DNA of 64,000 bases from Thermomicrobiales bacterium (lineage in GTDB: Bacteria; Chloroflexota; Chloroflexia; Thermomicrobiales; UBA6265), in contig JAHBVL010000006.1 in assembly GCA_019637585.1 (NCBI GenBank), positions 62,001 through 126,000 of the forward strand. The letters run 5' to 3'. The first letter of the stretch is position 1, and every line of letters starts with the position of its first letter. Positions 8,297-17,420 of the stretch are shown one piece after another. Under the pieces are notes generated by a model, which was not told where the DNA came from, did no database searches, and saw only the letters and a list, made by a program, of their open reading frames with translations. The translations under genes were made by a program, and so were the position numbers.

Positions 8297-9904
8297 TCAG
8301 CCGATCGGACCAGCCTCCGCGATCTCCTGGGGAACCTCCGCGACGAACTGCTGGAAATTCTCCCGGAACATGCCGGCGAGCTTCGTCGCTTGAGCGTCGT
8401 ACCGGGCAGGATCGGCCCATGTGCTGCGAGGATCGAGGACCTCGTTCGGCACGTTGGGGCACGACTCCGGAATGGCCAGCCCGAAAACGGGATCGATGCG
8501 GGTCGGTACGTCGCGCAGCGTGCCATCGAGCGTGGCCGTGATCATGGCCCGGGTATGAGCGATCTTCATTCGCTCGCCTTCGCCATACGGTCCGCCGGTC
8601 CAGCCGGTGTTGACCAACCAGACATCCGACCCGTGCTGCTGGATTTTCTCACCGAGCAATCGAGCATAGACGATCGGCGAGAGGGCCATGAACGGCGCTC
8701 CAAAACAGGTGCTGAAGGTGGCGACCGGTTCGGTGACGCCTCGCTCCGTGCCGGCCACTTTCGCCGTGTACCCGGAGAGGAAGTGATACATCGCCTGCTG
8801 GGGGGTGAGCCGGGCCACAGGAGGCAGGACGCCAAACGCATCGGCCGTGAGCATGATGATGTTGGTTGGGTGGCCGCCCATACCGGTGTCTGTGGCGTTG
8901 GGAATGTGGCTGATGGGGTAGGCAGCCCGGGTGTTTTCCGTCAGCGACGCGTCGTTCAGGTCGATGCGTCCCTGCGCATCGATCATCACGTTTTCCAGAA
9001 CGGTGCCAAACCGGCGTGTCGTTTCGTAGATCTCCGGTTCGGCTTCCGGATTGAGCCTGATGACTTTGGCATAGCAGCCGCCCTCGAGGTTGAAGACGCC
9101 GTCGTCGCTCCAGCCATGCTCGTCATCGCCGATCAGGAGACGGTTCGGGTCGGCGGAGAGGGTGGTCTTTCCCGTTCCCGAGAGCCCGAAGAAGATGGCC
9201 ACATCGCCGTCGTGTCCCATATTGGCGGAGCAATGCATGGAGAGCACGTTCCGCTGGGGGAGGATGAAGTTCATCACCGTGAAGATCGATTTCTTGATCT
9301 CTCCGGCATACTCGGTGCCGCCGATGAGCACCGTCTTCTCGCCGAAATTGAGAACGATGAAGACTTCGGAGCGGGTGCCGTCACTCTCGGGATGAGCGTG
9401 GAATCCGGGAGCCTGGATGACCGTGAACTCCGGTTCGGGTCGCGCCGACGGATCCTCATTGGGACGAATGAACATGTTGTGGGCGAAGAGGTTGTGCCAG
9501 GCGGACTCGGTGATCGCGCGAATCGGCATGCGATACCGTTCGTCCGCTCCGACATAGCAGTCCTGCACGTAGAGATCCCGGCCCTGCAGGTAGGCGAGCA
9601 TCTGGCTGCGCAGCGACTCGTAGTGTTCCTGGGAGATGGGCCGGTTCACTTCTCCCCACCAGACCTTGTCCGAGCTCGATGGTTCGTCGACGAGGAACCG
9701 GTCCTGGGGAGAACGGCCGGTGTGATGACCAGTCCGAACGACAAATGGTCCGAGGTGAGCCAGACGTCCCTCTCGACGCTTGATTGCTTCCTCGTAGAGG
9801 CGTGGCGTTGAGAGATTCCAATGGACGCGGCCGGAATTGACGATTCCGTGCGATTCCAGCGCGGGCTGACCTATGTCCCGGGCAGTTGTCGCGGTGGATG
9901 TCAT
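8297..9904 (-). CDS. pckA: Phosphoenolpyruvate carboxykinase (ATP)
   Basis: A 535-residue enzyme, normal length for ATP-dependent PEPCK (EC 4.1.1.49), converting oxaloacetate and ATP to PEP, ADP and CO2 for gluconeogenesis. The kinase P-loop GLSGTGKTT lies at about residues 240-248, followed by LIGDDEHGW carrying the metal-binding aspartates. The conserved [14 protein letters not shown] near residue 57 and MHCSANMG at about 223-230 also fit. ATG at 9904 follows CAGGGGGAA. The gene is first in a pair with the AspT-like transporter, and its leader contains an 8-bp hairpin. Confidence 0.96.
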   Translation of the reverse strand: MTSTATTARDIGQPALESHGIVNSGRVHWNLSTPRLYEEAIKRREGRLAHLGPFVVRTGHHTGRSPQDRFLVDEPSSSDKVWWGEVNRPISQEHYESLRSQMLAYLQGRDLYVQDCYVGADERYRMPIRAITESAWHNLFAHNMFIRPNEDPSARPEPEFTVIQAPGFHAHPESDGTRSEVFIVLNFGEKTVLIGGTEYAGEIKKSIFTVMNFILPQRNVLSMHCSANMGHDGDVAIFFGLSGTGKTTLSADPNRLLIGDDEHGWSDDGVFNLEGGCYAKVIRLNPEAEPEIYETTRRFGTVLENVMIDAQGRIDLNDASLTENTRAAYPISHIPNATDTGMGGHPTNIIMLTADAFGVLPPVARLTPQQAMYHFLSGYTAKVAGTERGVTEPVATFSTCFGAPFMALSPIVYARLLGEKIQQHGSDVWLVNTGWTGGPYGEGERMKIAHTRAMITATLDGTLRDVPTRIDPVFGLAIPESCPNVPNEVLDPRSTWADPARYDAQATKLAGMFRENFQQFVAEVPQEIAEAGPIG

Positions 9905-9941
9905 GAGCAGTTCCCCCTGATGTGTGCAAGATCGCGGGCGT

Positions 9942-9963
9942 GCGGCGCATGGCTTTGCGCCGC
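9942..9963 (-). terminator. Stem-loop between the RDD gene and pckA
   Basis: GCGGCGCA (9942-9949) and TGCGCCGC (9956-9963) pair perfectly around a 6-base loop, 37 bases upstream of pckA on the minus strand. It may terminate transcription from the RDD gene or form part of the pckA leader; no T-run is visible. Confidence 0.45.
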
Positions 9964-10085
9964 GCTACAAAGATAGCCGCCGTGGCAACCAGACAGCGCA
10001 TCACGAGCGAATCCGCCGTTTCAGCACCGCAACAAATCAAGGGAGGCGGCCGCGACGAGGTGAGGCGTTGCGTTCCGCGTGGGTT

Positions 10086-10784
10086 CTACGGCGCGGACCC
10101 GACCGGAGCGCCGCAATTGGGGCAGAGCCGAACGCTTTGGCCGTCGACCACCTTGATCTCGGCCAGATTCAGCGTAAAGCGGTCCCGGCAATAGGCACAC
10201 TGCACCATGGTGGCCAGGGAGGCCGGAGCCGAAGGGCTCGATGATGGCGCGGCGACGGAGAGGTGGCCCTGCGGACCGGTTTGGACAACCGGTTGGTCGC
10301 GGATCACCACCGTGTGGGCGACGCGGTCACCCAGGCGCTGGCGCAGCGGCGAAGCAGCAACCGAGATCAGTCCCGCGATGAGCCAAAGCGATCCGGCGAG
10401 CCCAAAGAATCCACCGATTGAAGAGAGGACAAATGGTATCTGCCACATGGCGGCGCGGGTCATGGCGGCGTCGGAATTGATCGGCAGGCCAGATCCCTCC
10501 TGCACCACGCGAATGCCGAGGGCCCGTTTGCCGATCGTTTGCCCACCGTATTTCGCTTCCTGGTACGCCTTGTATCCGAATCCGATCAACCCGGTCAATA
10601 TCGAGCTCATCCAGGTGTCGGTGGCTTCGAATCCCCAACCGTTGTCATTGGAGTAGGAGTCGAAATCCCACACATCGAGACCCAGCACCGACAGGAGACC
10701 CAGTACCACGGCTGAGACGACAAAAAGGATGAGGCCGTCGACGATGACGGCGCCGATTCGACGCATCACAACATCGGTGTTCAC
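10086..10784 (-). CDS. RDD-family membrane protein with C-terminal zinc ribbon
   Basis: A 232-residue protein. The RDD domain (about residues 5-150) begins MRRIGAVIVDGLILF and contains GQTIGKRALGIRVV, with three or four membrane helices. A linker rich in Ser/Pro/Ala follows, and the C-terminus has a four-cysteine ribbon, CAYCRDRF followed by CPNCGAPVG. GTG start at 10784 follows AAGGAGGTCACTC, a strong site. Function of RDD proteins is mostly unknown (some are linked to ion transport). The ribbon suggests a cytoplasmic metal-binding tail. No operon partner is evident. Confidence 0.82.
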   Translation of the reverse strand: MNTDVVMRRIGAVIVDGLILFVVSAVVLGLLSVLGLDVWDFDSYSNDNGWGFEATDTWMSSILTGLIGFGYKAYQEAKYGGQTIGKRALGIRVVQEGSGLPINSDAAMTRAAMWQIPFVLSSIGGFFGLAGSLWLIAGLISVAASPLRQRLGDRVAHTVVIRDQPVVQTGPQGHLSVAAPSSSPSAPASLATMVQCAYCRDRFTLNLAEIKVVDGQSVRLCPNCGAPVGSAP

Positions 10785-10849
10785 GAGTGACCTCCTTATG
10801 CCGCCAGAACCCTTGTCCCCTTCCCGGAGACGACAACAATGCCGCGCGT

Positions 10850-11881
10850 TCAGGCAGTGAGCAGGATCAGAGCATAGACTGCCAGCCAGTGTTCGACCAT
10901 GTAGTCGCTGCCAGTGACGGCCGGCAACGAGGCCAGCGCATGCTGGTGTGCCATTTCGAGCAGGTGTTTGCGGTCTCGATCAGGCAACTCGACGCCGTCC
11001 GCGAGCCTGATCAGAGCCCATGCCCGGCTCAGATTGAGACCATGCAGATGAGCGATCTGCCCATCGGTTGGGTCGGACACGATGACGGGCGTCAACGCCG
11101 GAGGTGAGGGCCGCATCAGATCGGGTAGGAAGCTCCGGAACCATCGCTGGAACGCTGCCGGTTCCATGCAGTCGAGCATCAGTACCGCTTCGCACAGTCC
11201 CGGCGAGAGGAAGTCGGCTCCCGATGGTTCGTAGTGGAGGGGATAGTCGACGTCGCCGGCGTAGAGGCGATGTGCGGCCTCGACGATCGCCTCTTCCCAG
11301 TCGCGCTCCGGATGAAGCCGCGCGTAGACCAATGCGTTGACCAGACTGAACGCCGTGTTGGCATGCATTCCCACTCGCTGGGGGTAGGTCAGTCTGGGCA
11401 ACCAGGCGGTGAGAGCGTCCATCAGCTGTGCGGCAAATGGCGCAACGGCTTCATGCCACCGGGCTGCGTCGGGGTCGGTCCAGGTTTCGAGCTCCGCGGC
11501 GAGCAGCGCCAGCCACCCCCAACCGTAGGGTCGTTCCAGCGATGTGTTCGCCGGTGTGGCGAAAAAGGCCATCTCGCGCTGGAGATTCGGCGCCGTCAGA
11601 AGAGCGTTCAGCGTGTCGCGGGCGGTGGTCGATCGGGTTTCGTCCGGGAAGAGACGGAGAAGTCGCACAGCAACCAGATGCATTTCGACGCAGGAATGCC
11701 AGTCGAAACTGCCATAGAAGGCGGGGTGATAGTCGCGATGGAGACGGTAGGTCTCTGGTCCGGTGGCGATGAAGTAGGGGAAATGAGGGTATTCGCGGGT
11801 CGCGCTCTCGATGGCGACGTCGACATAGGCTGCCGCCTGCGAACGGAGCAGATCGAAGCGGTCTTCGCGTTCAAATGACAT
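10850..11881 (-). CDS. DUF2891 family protein
   Basis: A 343-residue soluble protein matching the DUF2891 pattern: DWHSCVEMHLVAVRLLRLFPD near the N-terminus, ERPYGWGWLALLAAELE, HANTAFSLVNALVYA and HYEPSGADFLSPGLCEA. The helix-rich, His/Trp/Tyr-lined sequence looks like an alpha/alpha-barrel enzyme, but no activity is known for the family. ATG at 11881 is chosen; the longer frame to 12058 would run into the upstream zinc-ribbon gene. It starts 25 bases after that gene's stop, so the two probably form an operon. Confidence 0.82.
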   Translation of the reverse strand: MSFEREDRFDLLRSQAAAYVDVAIESATREYPHFPYFIATGPETYRLHRDYHPAFYGSFDWHSCVEMHLVAVRLLRLFPDETRSTTARDTLNALLTAPNLQREMAFFATPANTSLERPYGWGWLALLAAELETWTDPDAARWHEAVAPFAAQLMDALTAWLPRLTYPQRVGMHANTAFSLVNALVYARLHPERDWEEAIVEAAHRLYAGDVDYPLHYEPSGADFLSPGLCEAVLMLDCMEPAAFQRWFRSFLPDLMRPSPPALTPVIVSDPTDGQIAHLHGLNLSRAWALIRLADGVELPDRDRKHLLEMAHQHALASLPAVTGSDYMVEHWLAVYALILLTA

Positions 11882-11906
11882 CGTCGCGTCCTGGCATGGT
11901 GGACTG

Positions 11907-12341
11907 CTAGCCGGGAATGTCGCTCTTGACCAGTGAACGCCCGCAATGGGGGCAGAAACGAGTCGGCCGTTCCTCGCCGGTTCGGACATCTGTGACCAGA
12001 TACTGATAGGCGCCGCCGCAGTTCGGGCAGAAACGCTCCTGACCGAGTGTCGCGGCAATAGGGGCTTGCTCAGCAGCGATCGCTGCTTCCTGCGTCGCCA
12101 GATCGAGCCGGGAGCCGCAGTTGGGACAGGCCGGACCTGGGTTCCATTGCCAATCGCGCAGCATCAGATTCCGGTAGGGGATTGCGCTGTTGCACCGGGA
12201 GCAGTGCGCGACGCCGTCACCCTCGATGTGGTCGGTAACGGTTGCGCCGACTTCGGCCGAGATTCTGTCGAGTCGATTGATCACCAAACGCTCCTGGCAC
12301 TGCGGATTTGTGGTCCGTTCATCTGGCGACAATTCTGCCAT
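11907..12341 (-). CDS. Zinc-ribbon protein with three CxxC pairs
   Basis: A 144-residue protein with Cys pairs CSRC, CPNC, CPNC and CPHC, giving two to three zinc-ribbon modules: HCSRCNSAIPYRN paired with ACPNCGSRLD, and FCPNCGGAYQYL paired with FCPHCGRSL. No catalytic motif is visible. Such proteins usually act as metal-structured adaptor or nucleic-acid-binding modules. It lies upstream of the DUF2891 gene in the same direction. Its 5' side faces a block of REP-like repeats at 12387-12600, so its promoter must lie in or next to that block. Confidence 0.7.
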   Translation of the reverse strand: MAELSPDERTTNPQCQERLVINRLDRISAEVGATVTDHIEGDGVAHCSRCNSAIPYRNLMLRDWQWNPGPACPNCGSRLDLATQEAAIAAEQAPIAATLGQERFCPNCGGAYQYLVTDVRTGEERPTRFCPHCGRSLVKSDIPG

Positions 12342-12386
12342 GGCGGGGCGTACGAGCAGTGGTCGGCGGCATGGGGTCGTCCCGGG

Positions 12387-12600
12387 GGCCAGGCAGGCCT
12401 TGCCGCTACACCTGGGCCGGGCGGGTCCGCTGGCGCTCCGGGGGCAAGGCAGGCCTTGCCGCTACGCCTGGGTTGGGTGGGGCCGCTGATGCACCGAGGG
12501 CCAGGCGGGCCTTGGCGGTACGCCTGGGTTGGGTGGGTCCGCTGGCGCTCCGGGGCAAGGCAGGCCTTGCCGCTACACCTGGGTCGGGCGGACCAGCAGA
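12387..12600. repeat. Four tandem ~56-bp units each carrying a REP-like palindrome
   Basis: Units begin at 12387, 12443, 12499 and 12554 (spacing 56, 56, 55). Each starts with a palindromic core (GGCAAGGCAGGCCTTGCC or a variant) followed by GCTACACCTGGG-like sequence and a GC-rich spacer. The same core occurs at 18.8 and 36.9 kb. Open frames across the block on either strand have repeat-derived composition and are not supported as genes. The block fills most of the 348-base gap 12342-12689 between divergent genes. Confidence 0.88.
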
Positions 12601-12689
12601 ACGTCCTGACGTTGCTGCGGCGATTGCTGATGTATGATCGAATGGATCTCTCGGGAAATCGCAACTGAATTGTGAATGGAGGCAGATCG

Positions 12690-12989
12690 ATGATCGTGGC
12701 TCGTCAGGTGTTCCAGGCGAAGTATGGCCGTGGAGATGCGCTGGTTGCTCTGTTCAAGGGGTTCAATGAGCGTCTGGCAGAAGAGGAAGGCATATCACCG
12801 TTCCGCATTCTGACCGATGCATCCGGCCCATTTTTCACCGTCGTCACCGAAGTAGAGGTCGCCAGCTTCGCCGAATGGGAAGGGGAGTTCTCAAAACTGA
12901 TGGCCAGACCGTGGATGGGTGAGTTCTTCGGCAACATGGTCGAACTCGTCGAGTCGGGCAGACGGGACTTCTACACCGTCGTCGAATAG
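12690..12989 (+). CDS. Small conserved-looking protein, possible dimeric alpha/beta-barrel
   Basis: A 99-residue soluble protein beginning MIVARQVFQAKYGRGDALV. The pattern of beta strand, helix (LVALFKGFNERLAEE), strands (FRILTDASGPFFTVVTEVEV) and helix (FAEWEGEFSKLM) resembles NIPSNAP/ABM-like dimeric alpha/beta-barrel proteins; this is pattern-based only. ATG at 12690 is preceded by GGAGG; a GTG at 12672 in the same frame is less likely. It stands alone, convergent with groEL, and shares a terminator with it. Confidence 0.65.
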   Translation: MIVARQVFQAKYGRGDALVALFKGFNERLAEEEGISPFRILTDASGPFFTVVTEVEVASFAEWEGEFSKLMARPWMGEFFGNMVELVESGRRDFYTVVE

Positions 12990-13016
12990 CAGCAGTGTTC
13001 AGGTCCAGACAATGAA

Positions 13017-13046
13017 AGAACCCCGGACATTGCTGCCCGGGGTTCT
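13017..13046. terminator. Bidirectional terminator between the 99-residue gene and groEL
   Basis: AGAACCCCGG (13017-13026) and its exact complement at 13037-13046 form a 10-bp stem with a 10-base loop. On the minus strand, the groEL side, it is followed by TTTCATT; on the plus strand by CTCTATCTT. It lies between convergent genes and suits both. Confidence 0.8.
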
Positions 13047-13081
13047 CTCTATCTTCGGACTTCGGACCGAGGACTCCGGTC

Positions 13082-14716
13082 CTAGTAGTCCATGCCGCCC
13101 ATACCGCCCGGCGGCATCGCCGGAGCAGCCTTCTCGGGCTTGTCGGTCACCAGCGCTTCGGTGGTCAGGATCATGCTGCCGATGGAGGCGGCATTCTCGA
13201 CCGCGGAGCGGGTCACCTTGGCCGGGTCGATGACGCCAGCCTTGATCAGGTCGGTGTAGGTCTCGGAGATGACGTCGAAGCCGATCTTGTTCGACTTGCC
13301 ATCAGCCTGCGCCCGGCGAACCGACTCGACCACGACCGCTCCATCGTAACCGGCGTTCTCGGCGATGCCCCGCATCGGCTCTTCGAGCGCGCGGCGAAGG
13401 ATGTTGACACCAGTCTTGATGTCGCCCTCGGCCTTGACGTTCTCCAGCGCGGCGATCGCGTTGATCAGCGCCACACCACCACCCGGAACGATGCCTTCCT
13501 CGACCGCAGCGCGGGTCGCGGAGAGCGCGTCCTCGACGCGATGCTTCTTCTCTTTGAGCTCGGTCTCGGTGGCTGCGCCGACCTTGATCACGGCAACGCC
13601 GCCGGAGAGCTTCGCCAGCCGCTCCTGCAGCTTCTCGCGATCGAAGTCGGAGGTTGTGGTTTCGATCTGGGCGCGAATCTGCTCGCCGCGGCCCCTGATC
13701 GCGGCTTCGTCGCCGAAGCCCTCGATGATCGTGGTGTCATCCTTGGTGGAGACGACGCGGCGGGCCCGGCCGAGATCCTCGATGGTGACGCCGTCGAGCT
13801 TGCGGCCGACCTCTTCCGAGATCACCTGGCCGCCGGTCAGCACGGCGATGTCGCGGAGCATTTCCTTGCGGCGGTCGCCAAAGCCAGGAGCCTTGACCGC
13901 TTCGACATTCAGGGTGCCGCGCAGCTTGTTGACCACGAGGGTGGCCAGCGCTTCGCCGTCGACATCCTCAGCGACGATCACCAGACCGCGGCCGGCGCGA
14001 GCGACGAGCTCGAGAGTCGGCAGGATGTCGGCGATGGCCGAGATCTTCTTGTCATGGATGAGGATGAATGGCTCTTCGAAATCGGCCTCCATCCGCTCCG
14101 GGTTGGTCACGAAGTAAGGGGAGAGGTAACCGCGGTCGAACTGCATGCCCTCGGTGTACTCGACCTCGAACGCAAGCGCCTTCGACTCCTCGACGGTGAT
14201 GACACCGTCCTTGCCGACCTTCTCCATGACATCGGAGATCAGCGAACCGATTTCCTTGTCGGCGGCGGAGATGGAGGCAACCTGCGCGATCTCTTCCTTG
14301 CCAGAAACCTCGACTGCGGCATCCTGGATGGCCGAGACGACCGCATCGGACGCGAGCTCAATGCCCTGCTTGAGGAGCATGGCGTTGGCGCCGGCGGCGA
14401 TGTTGCGCATGCCCTCGTGGACGATGGCCTGCGCGAGAACGGTGGCGGTGGTGGTGCCGTCGCCGGCAACATCATTGGTCTTGCTGGAAGCTTCCTTGAC
14501 CAGCTGGGCGCCCATATCGGCGAAGGGATCATCGAGCTCGATGTCCTTGGCCACGGTCACGCCGTCGTGCGTGACGGTCGGGGCGCCATATTTCTTGTCG
14601 AGCGCAACATTGCGGCCCTTGGGGCCGAGCGTCACCTTGACGGCATTGGCAACCGCATCGACACCATCCTTGAGGGACTGCCGTGCGGCGGTATCGAACT
14701 GGAGCAGTTTAGACAT
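13082..14716 (-). CDS. groEL: Chaperonin GroEL
   Basis: A 544-residue 60-kDa chaperonin, full length, forming the double-ring ATPase that refolds proteins with GroES. It has [15 protein letters not shown] and the ATP-binding [12 protein letters not shown] near the N-terminus, GGGVALINA around residue 413, and the flexible C-terminal tail [11 protein letters not shown] at 14716 follows AAGGAG. It is second in a groES-groEL operon. The 125-base spacer from groES contains a heptamer array and an inverse copy, which is unusual for this operon. Expression is probably HrcA/CIRCE controlled. Confidence 0.98.
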   Translation of the reverse strand: MSKLLQFDTAARQSLKDGVDAVANAVKVTLGPKGRNVALDKKYGAPTVTHDGVTVAKDIELDDPFADMGAQLVKEASSKTNDVAGDGTTTATVLAQAIVHEGMRNIAAGANAMLLKQGIELASDAVVSAIQDAAVEVSGKEEIAQVASISAADKEIGSLISDVMEKVGKDGVITVEESKALAFEVEYTEGMQFDRGYLSPYFVTNPERMEADFEEPFILIHDKKISAIADILPTLELVARAGRGLVIVAEDVDGEALATLVVNKLRGTLNVEAVKAPGFGDRRKEMLRDIAVLTGGQVISEEVGRKLDGVTIEDLGRARRVVSTKDDTTIIEGFGDEAAIRGRGEQIRAQIETTTSDFDREKLQERLAKLSGGVAVIKVGAATETELKEKKHRVEDALSATRAAVEEGIVPGGGVALINAIAALENVKAEGDIKTGVNILRRALEEPMRGIAENAGYDGAVVVESVRRAQADGKSNKIGFDVISETYTDLIKAGVIDPAKVTRSAVENAASIGSMILTTEALVTDKPEKAAPAMPPGGMGGMDY

Positions 14717-14740
14717 TGTTTATGAGACTCCTTGTTACTA

Positions 14741-14789
14741 GGCAAAAGGCAATAGGCGAAGGGCAAAGGGCAAAAGGCAAAAGGCAAAG
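14741..14789. repeat. Heptanucleotide array 2 (unit GGCAAAA/G) inside the groES-groEL spacer
   Basis: Seven exact-length 7-base units run from 14741 to 14789: GGCAAAA, GGCAATA, GGCGAAG, GGCAAAG, GGCAAAA, GGCAAAA, GGCAAAG. A degenerate opposite-strand copy (CCGCCTTTTCGCCTCTTCG) lies at 14820-14838, so the groES-groEL mRNA could fold these against each other. The array is noncoding. Confidence 0.88.
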
Positions 14790-14841
14790 GTGTTGGGAGG
14801 TCACGTCCGTGAATCTCTTTCCGCCTTTTCGCCTCTTCGCC

Positions 14842-15165
14842 TTACTCCTGGACCACCGCCAGAATGTCCTTCTCGGCCAGAATGAGCAGATCCTCGTCAT
14901 CGAGCTTGAACTCGGTGCCGGCGTACTTGGCGAAGAGCACCTGATCGCCGACGGAGACGTCGAGAGCGATGCGGTTGCCGTCGTCATCGCGGCGGCCTTC
15001 ACCGGCGGCGATCACGGTGCCGCGCTGCGGCTTTTCCTTGGCGGTGTCGGGAAGCACGATGCCCGAACGCGTGGTCTCTTCGCGGCCCAGTGGTCGAATC
15101 ACGACCCGGTCAGCGAGAGGACGCAGCTTGAGACCGGTGGTTGCCGATCCATTCTCCTTGGCCAT
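14842..15165 (-). CDS. groES: Co-chaperonin GroES
   Basis: A 107-residue GroES, slightly longer than the usual 95-97 because of an N-terminal extension ([11 protein letters not shown]) before [12 protein letters not shown]. The mobile loop corresponds to [20 protein letters not shown], and the conserved [15 protein letters not shown] follows. It caps the GroEL cage. ATG at 15165 follows ACAGGAGG. First gene of the operon, with a CIRCE element about 85-110 bases upstream. Confidence 0.97.
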   Translation of the reverse strand: MAKENGSATTGLKLRPLADRVVIRPLGREETTRSGIVLPDTAKEKPQRGTVIAAGEGRRDDDGNRIALDVSVGDQVLFAKYAGTEFKLDDEDLLILAEKDILAVVQE

Positions 15166-15231
15166 TGCTGGCTACCTCCTGTACAGACGGCAGCGCCGTC
15201 ACATGACAGCGCTGAACGAAACAACGGGGAT

Positions 15232-15273
15232 AGCCTACTGCATTGATTAGCACTCTGCAAGTGAGAGTGCCAG
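15232..15273 (-). promoter_or_regulatory. CIRCE element and groES promoter
   Basis: TTAGCACTC at 15247-15255, nine bases, then GAGTGCCAG at 15265-15273: the HrcA operator CIRCE (consensus arms TTAGCACTC and GAGTGCTAA) with two mismatches in the outer part of one arm. On the minus strand TTGCAG (15255-15260) and TAGGCT (15232-15237), 17 bases apart, are a plausible -35/-10 overlapping the operator. HrcA repression of groESL is established for this element; no hrcA gene is in the window. Confidence 0.9.
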
Positions 15274-15298
15274 ATTCAGCCCAGGGGGATCGAGCAGA

Positions 15299-16405
15299 TC
15301 AACTGGCGGTGCCGCAGACACCGTTGATGCACGCGCGTCGTGGGGTGTCGGTGGGTGAAGAGAAGCAGCAGTCGGCGTCCGACGAGCAGGGGCCGCCGGT
15401 ATGGAAGCAGCATACTTTGAAGCTGCTGTCACCGGGAAGACAGGTCACACCGTTTGCGTTGTCGCAACATTCACCGACCGCGCCGCACCATTCTCCAATG
15501 GAGGCGCAGCCACAGAGCCCGGTCACCGAAACAAAGGTCTTGCTGCAGCAGGTGCTGGAGGAATTGCCTTTTGGCTCGTCATCCGGAATGCAACTGCAGA
15601 CGCCCATCGTACACCAGGGCGTATCGCCGGTGCAGACATTACCGCAGCTTCCGCAATTGTTGGAGTCGGTGAAGGGGTCGACGCAGCCCATGTCGCCGCA
15701 GATCTTCCCCGGGCAGTCGGCGCAGACGCCATTGCCACAGAAACCGCCGCAACACTCGAAGTTGAAATCGCACTGGCTCTGATTGGCCTTGCAGTCAGAT
15801 TGCGCAGCCGTGCATGTGCAGCTTTGGAAATCGAGCGTCTGCCCGGCAGGGCACGAACCAACGCAGACATTGCCGCAGAGCACTTGTCCGGCCGGACATG
15901 ATGCAGGAGCAACGACACCTGTCGAGCCCGAGCCCGAGCCCAAGCCCGACGCGCTGCCCTGCCACCCGCCGATATCGCCCGGTTGGGGACCGCTGAAAAT
16001 GCCGGCGATGTCTCCCTGGCAAAGAGCGAGGGGGTGATCTCCCAACCCGGAGAAGGTGAGGATGCGATCCGGGGTGAGGGGGATGGTCACGTCGATCGAC
16101 CGGCCGCCGGCATGGCCGGTCGCATCGACAGCCGCGCCGCCACCCGGGGTGAATGTGATCTGGGAGAGGGAGCCGTCACTCGCCACCGAGAACTGCAGTT
16201 CACCGTCGTATGCGACCGGCGCGGACGGACCGGCGGCGGTCTCGGCATGGATGGCCAGACTACAGGGCGATTGCGCTTCCGCCACCGGAGCGACCCGAGC
16301 AAAGGCCGCGGCAGCGCCGCCGGCTCCAGCCGCTTTCAATGCGGCGCGGCGCGAGACCCGTTGACCGAGTCTGCGAGTCAAGTTGTCGAAACGGCGCTCA
16401 TCCAT
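15299..16405 (-). CDS. Tat-exported Cys-rich protein A with shared beta domain
   Basis: A 368-residue protein with three parts. Residues 1-45 are a Tat signal (QRVSRRAALKAAGAGG, ending AEAQ). About residues 46-155 form a beta-rich domain shared with the two upstream genes (ELQFSVASDGSL, AGGRSID, PDRILTFSG, GGW). About residues 165-368 are a Cys-rich stalk of short modules such as CPAGQVLCGNVC, NNCGSCGNVC and ECCGGFCGNGVC. The NCGxCGNxC module is seen in secreted proteins of Chloroflexota and myxobacteria; no function is established. Surface or matrix role is inferred. Last gene of a three-gene unit, 27 bases after protein B. Confidence 0.8.
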   Translation of the reverse strand: MDERRFDNLTRRLGQRVSRRAALKAAGAGGAAAAFARVAPVAEAQSPCSLAIHAETAAGPSAPVAYDGELQFSVASDGSLSQITFTPGGGAAVDATGHAGGRSIDVTIPLTPDRILTFSGLGDHPLALCQGDIAGIFSGPQPGDIGGWQGSASGLGSGSGSTGVVAPASCPAGQVLCGNVCVGSCPAGQTLDFQSCTCTAAQSDCKANQSQCDFNFECCGGFCGNGVCADCPGKICGDMGCVDPFTDSNNCGSCGNVCTGDTPWCTMGVCSCIPDDEPKGNSSSTCCSKTFVSVTGLCGCASIGEWCGAVGECCDNANGVTCLPGDSSFKVCCFHTGGPCSSDADCCFSSPTDTPRRACINGVCGTAS

Positions 16406-16432
16406 GCATGCACCACCCGAACGGAGCTTTCA

Positions 16433-17416
16433 TCATCCCTGACACGCTCCCGACGCGCAGAATTTCGGGGCAATGCAGATGTTGTTGCAGTTGCCGCAAT
16501 TGTTGTTGTCCGCCGAGGTATCGACGCAGACGTCATTGCAGACCCGGAACGAACAGCTGGCGCACGTGCCGGCGCTGCAGAAACCACTGCAGCACTGACC
16601 GCTGTTGGCGCATTGTCCGCCCAGGTCGGTACAGGCTGGTTCGGCATTCTCGACGCATGTGCACGTGTTGAAGTCGAGGAATTCGTCGCCAGAACAGTCG
16701 GGGATGCACGAAGTGCCGCACTGCACCGTTCCACCCGGACAGCCGCAGACGCCGCTCGACGCATCCAGGCAAGCCGAACCTGCCGGGCAGCAGTTCTGTC
16801 CGCAGGGCACCGTGCTGGATCGGCAAACGCACTGGCACGACTGCTGATCGAGCACGAATGCATCGCCGCAATTGGTTGGCGGACAGGTGGTTCCGGTCGA
16901 TTGCGACTGGTTCGATTGGGGAACCGGCGTCGGCGTTGGGGGCGGAGTCGCACCCGATGGCAACGCAATCCAGGTCCCCAGCTGTCCTGAATCGGCATTG
17001 CCCAGATGTCCCTGCAATCCACTGGCGCAGGTGATCTGACCAGATGTGGCCATGCCGGACAGGAAGAGAGATGTCCCATCCCCAAGCGATGCCAGGAGCG
17101 CCAGCGCAGGACCGGTTGCCTGACCGACGACAGGCGACGGCGCCTGCCCCGCCAGTGTCAGGGAGCCCGAGTCGATCGCGCCATCGGCGCCAATCGCGAA
17201 TTCGAGTGTGCCGTTGACGACCGCGCCAGCCGTGATCGTCGACGTCAAGGTGATCGAGAAGGAACAGGGACCATTGTCACCGAACTGCGCTTTGGCCGGG
17301 GAGACGCGGGAAAGTCCGGCGGCGAGGCCGCCAGCCAGCGACCACCCAAGAAATCCACGACGACCGGTCGAGCGCGCGCGCAAACGGGTCCAGGCGTCGA
17401 ATCGCGATTCTTCCAC
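16433..17416 (-). CDS. Tat-exported Cys-rich protein B with shared beta domain
   Basis: A 327-residue paralogue of protein A. The signal region has STGRRGFLGWSLAGGLAAG; the beta domain (about residues 50-150) reads TLEFAIGADGAID, VVGQATG and LGTWIALP; then a Pro/Thr/Ser-Gln linker and a Cys-rich region (CPPTNCGDAF, GQNCCPAGSACLD, NNCGNCNNIC). GTG at 17416 is chosen because it follows AGGGGG and sits just after the stop of the preceding gene at 17421; the open frame to 17539 would overlap that gene. Module order matches protein A, but the stalk is shorter. Confidence 0.75.
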   Translation of the reverse strand: MEESRFDAWTRLRARSTGRRGFLGWSLAGGLAAGLSRVSPAKAQFGDNGPCSFSITLTSTITAGAVVNGTLEFAIGADGAIDSGSLTLAGQAPSPVVGQATGPALALLASLGDGTSLFLSGMATSGQITCASGLQGHLGNADSGQLGTWIALPSGATPPPTPTPVPQSNQSQSTGTTCPPTNCGDAFVLDQQSCQCVCRSSTVPCGQNCCPAGSACLDASSGVCGCPGGTVQCGTSCIPDCSGDEFLDFNTCTCVENAEPACTDLGGQCANSGQCCSGFCSAGTCASCSFRVCNDVCVDTSADNNNCGNCNNICIAPKFCASGACQG

Positions 17417-17420
17417 CGGT

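Noticed and set aside
8390-9811. Plus-strand frame of 473 codons opposite pckA
   Set aside because: Antisense to a full-length PEPCK with all motifs; no ribosome-binding site or family match.
12281-12668. Several frames over the REP block (for example GRPCRY... translations)
   Set aside because: They translate repeat DNA; the repeat period of 55-56 bases is not kept in frame.
13541-14725. Long plus-strand frame opposite groEL (394 codons)
   Set aside because: It is antisense to a certain groEL; high GC creates long mirror frames. Composition is Asp/Gly/Ala/His-rich without motifs.
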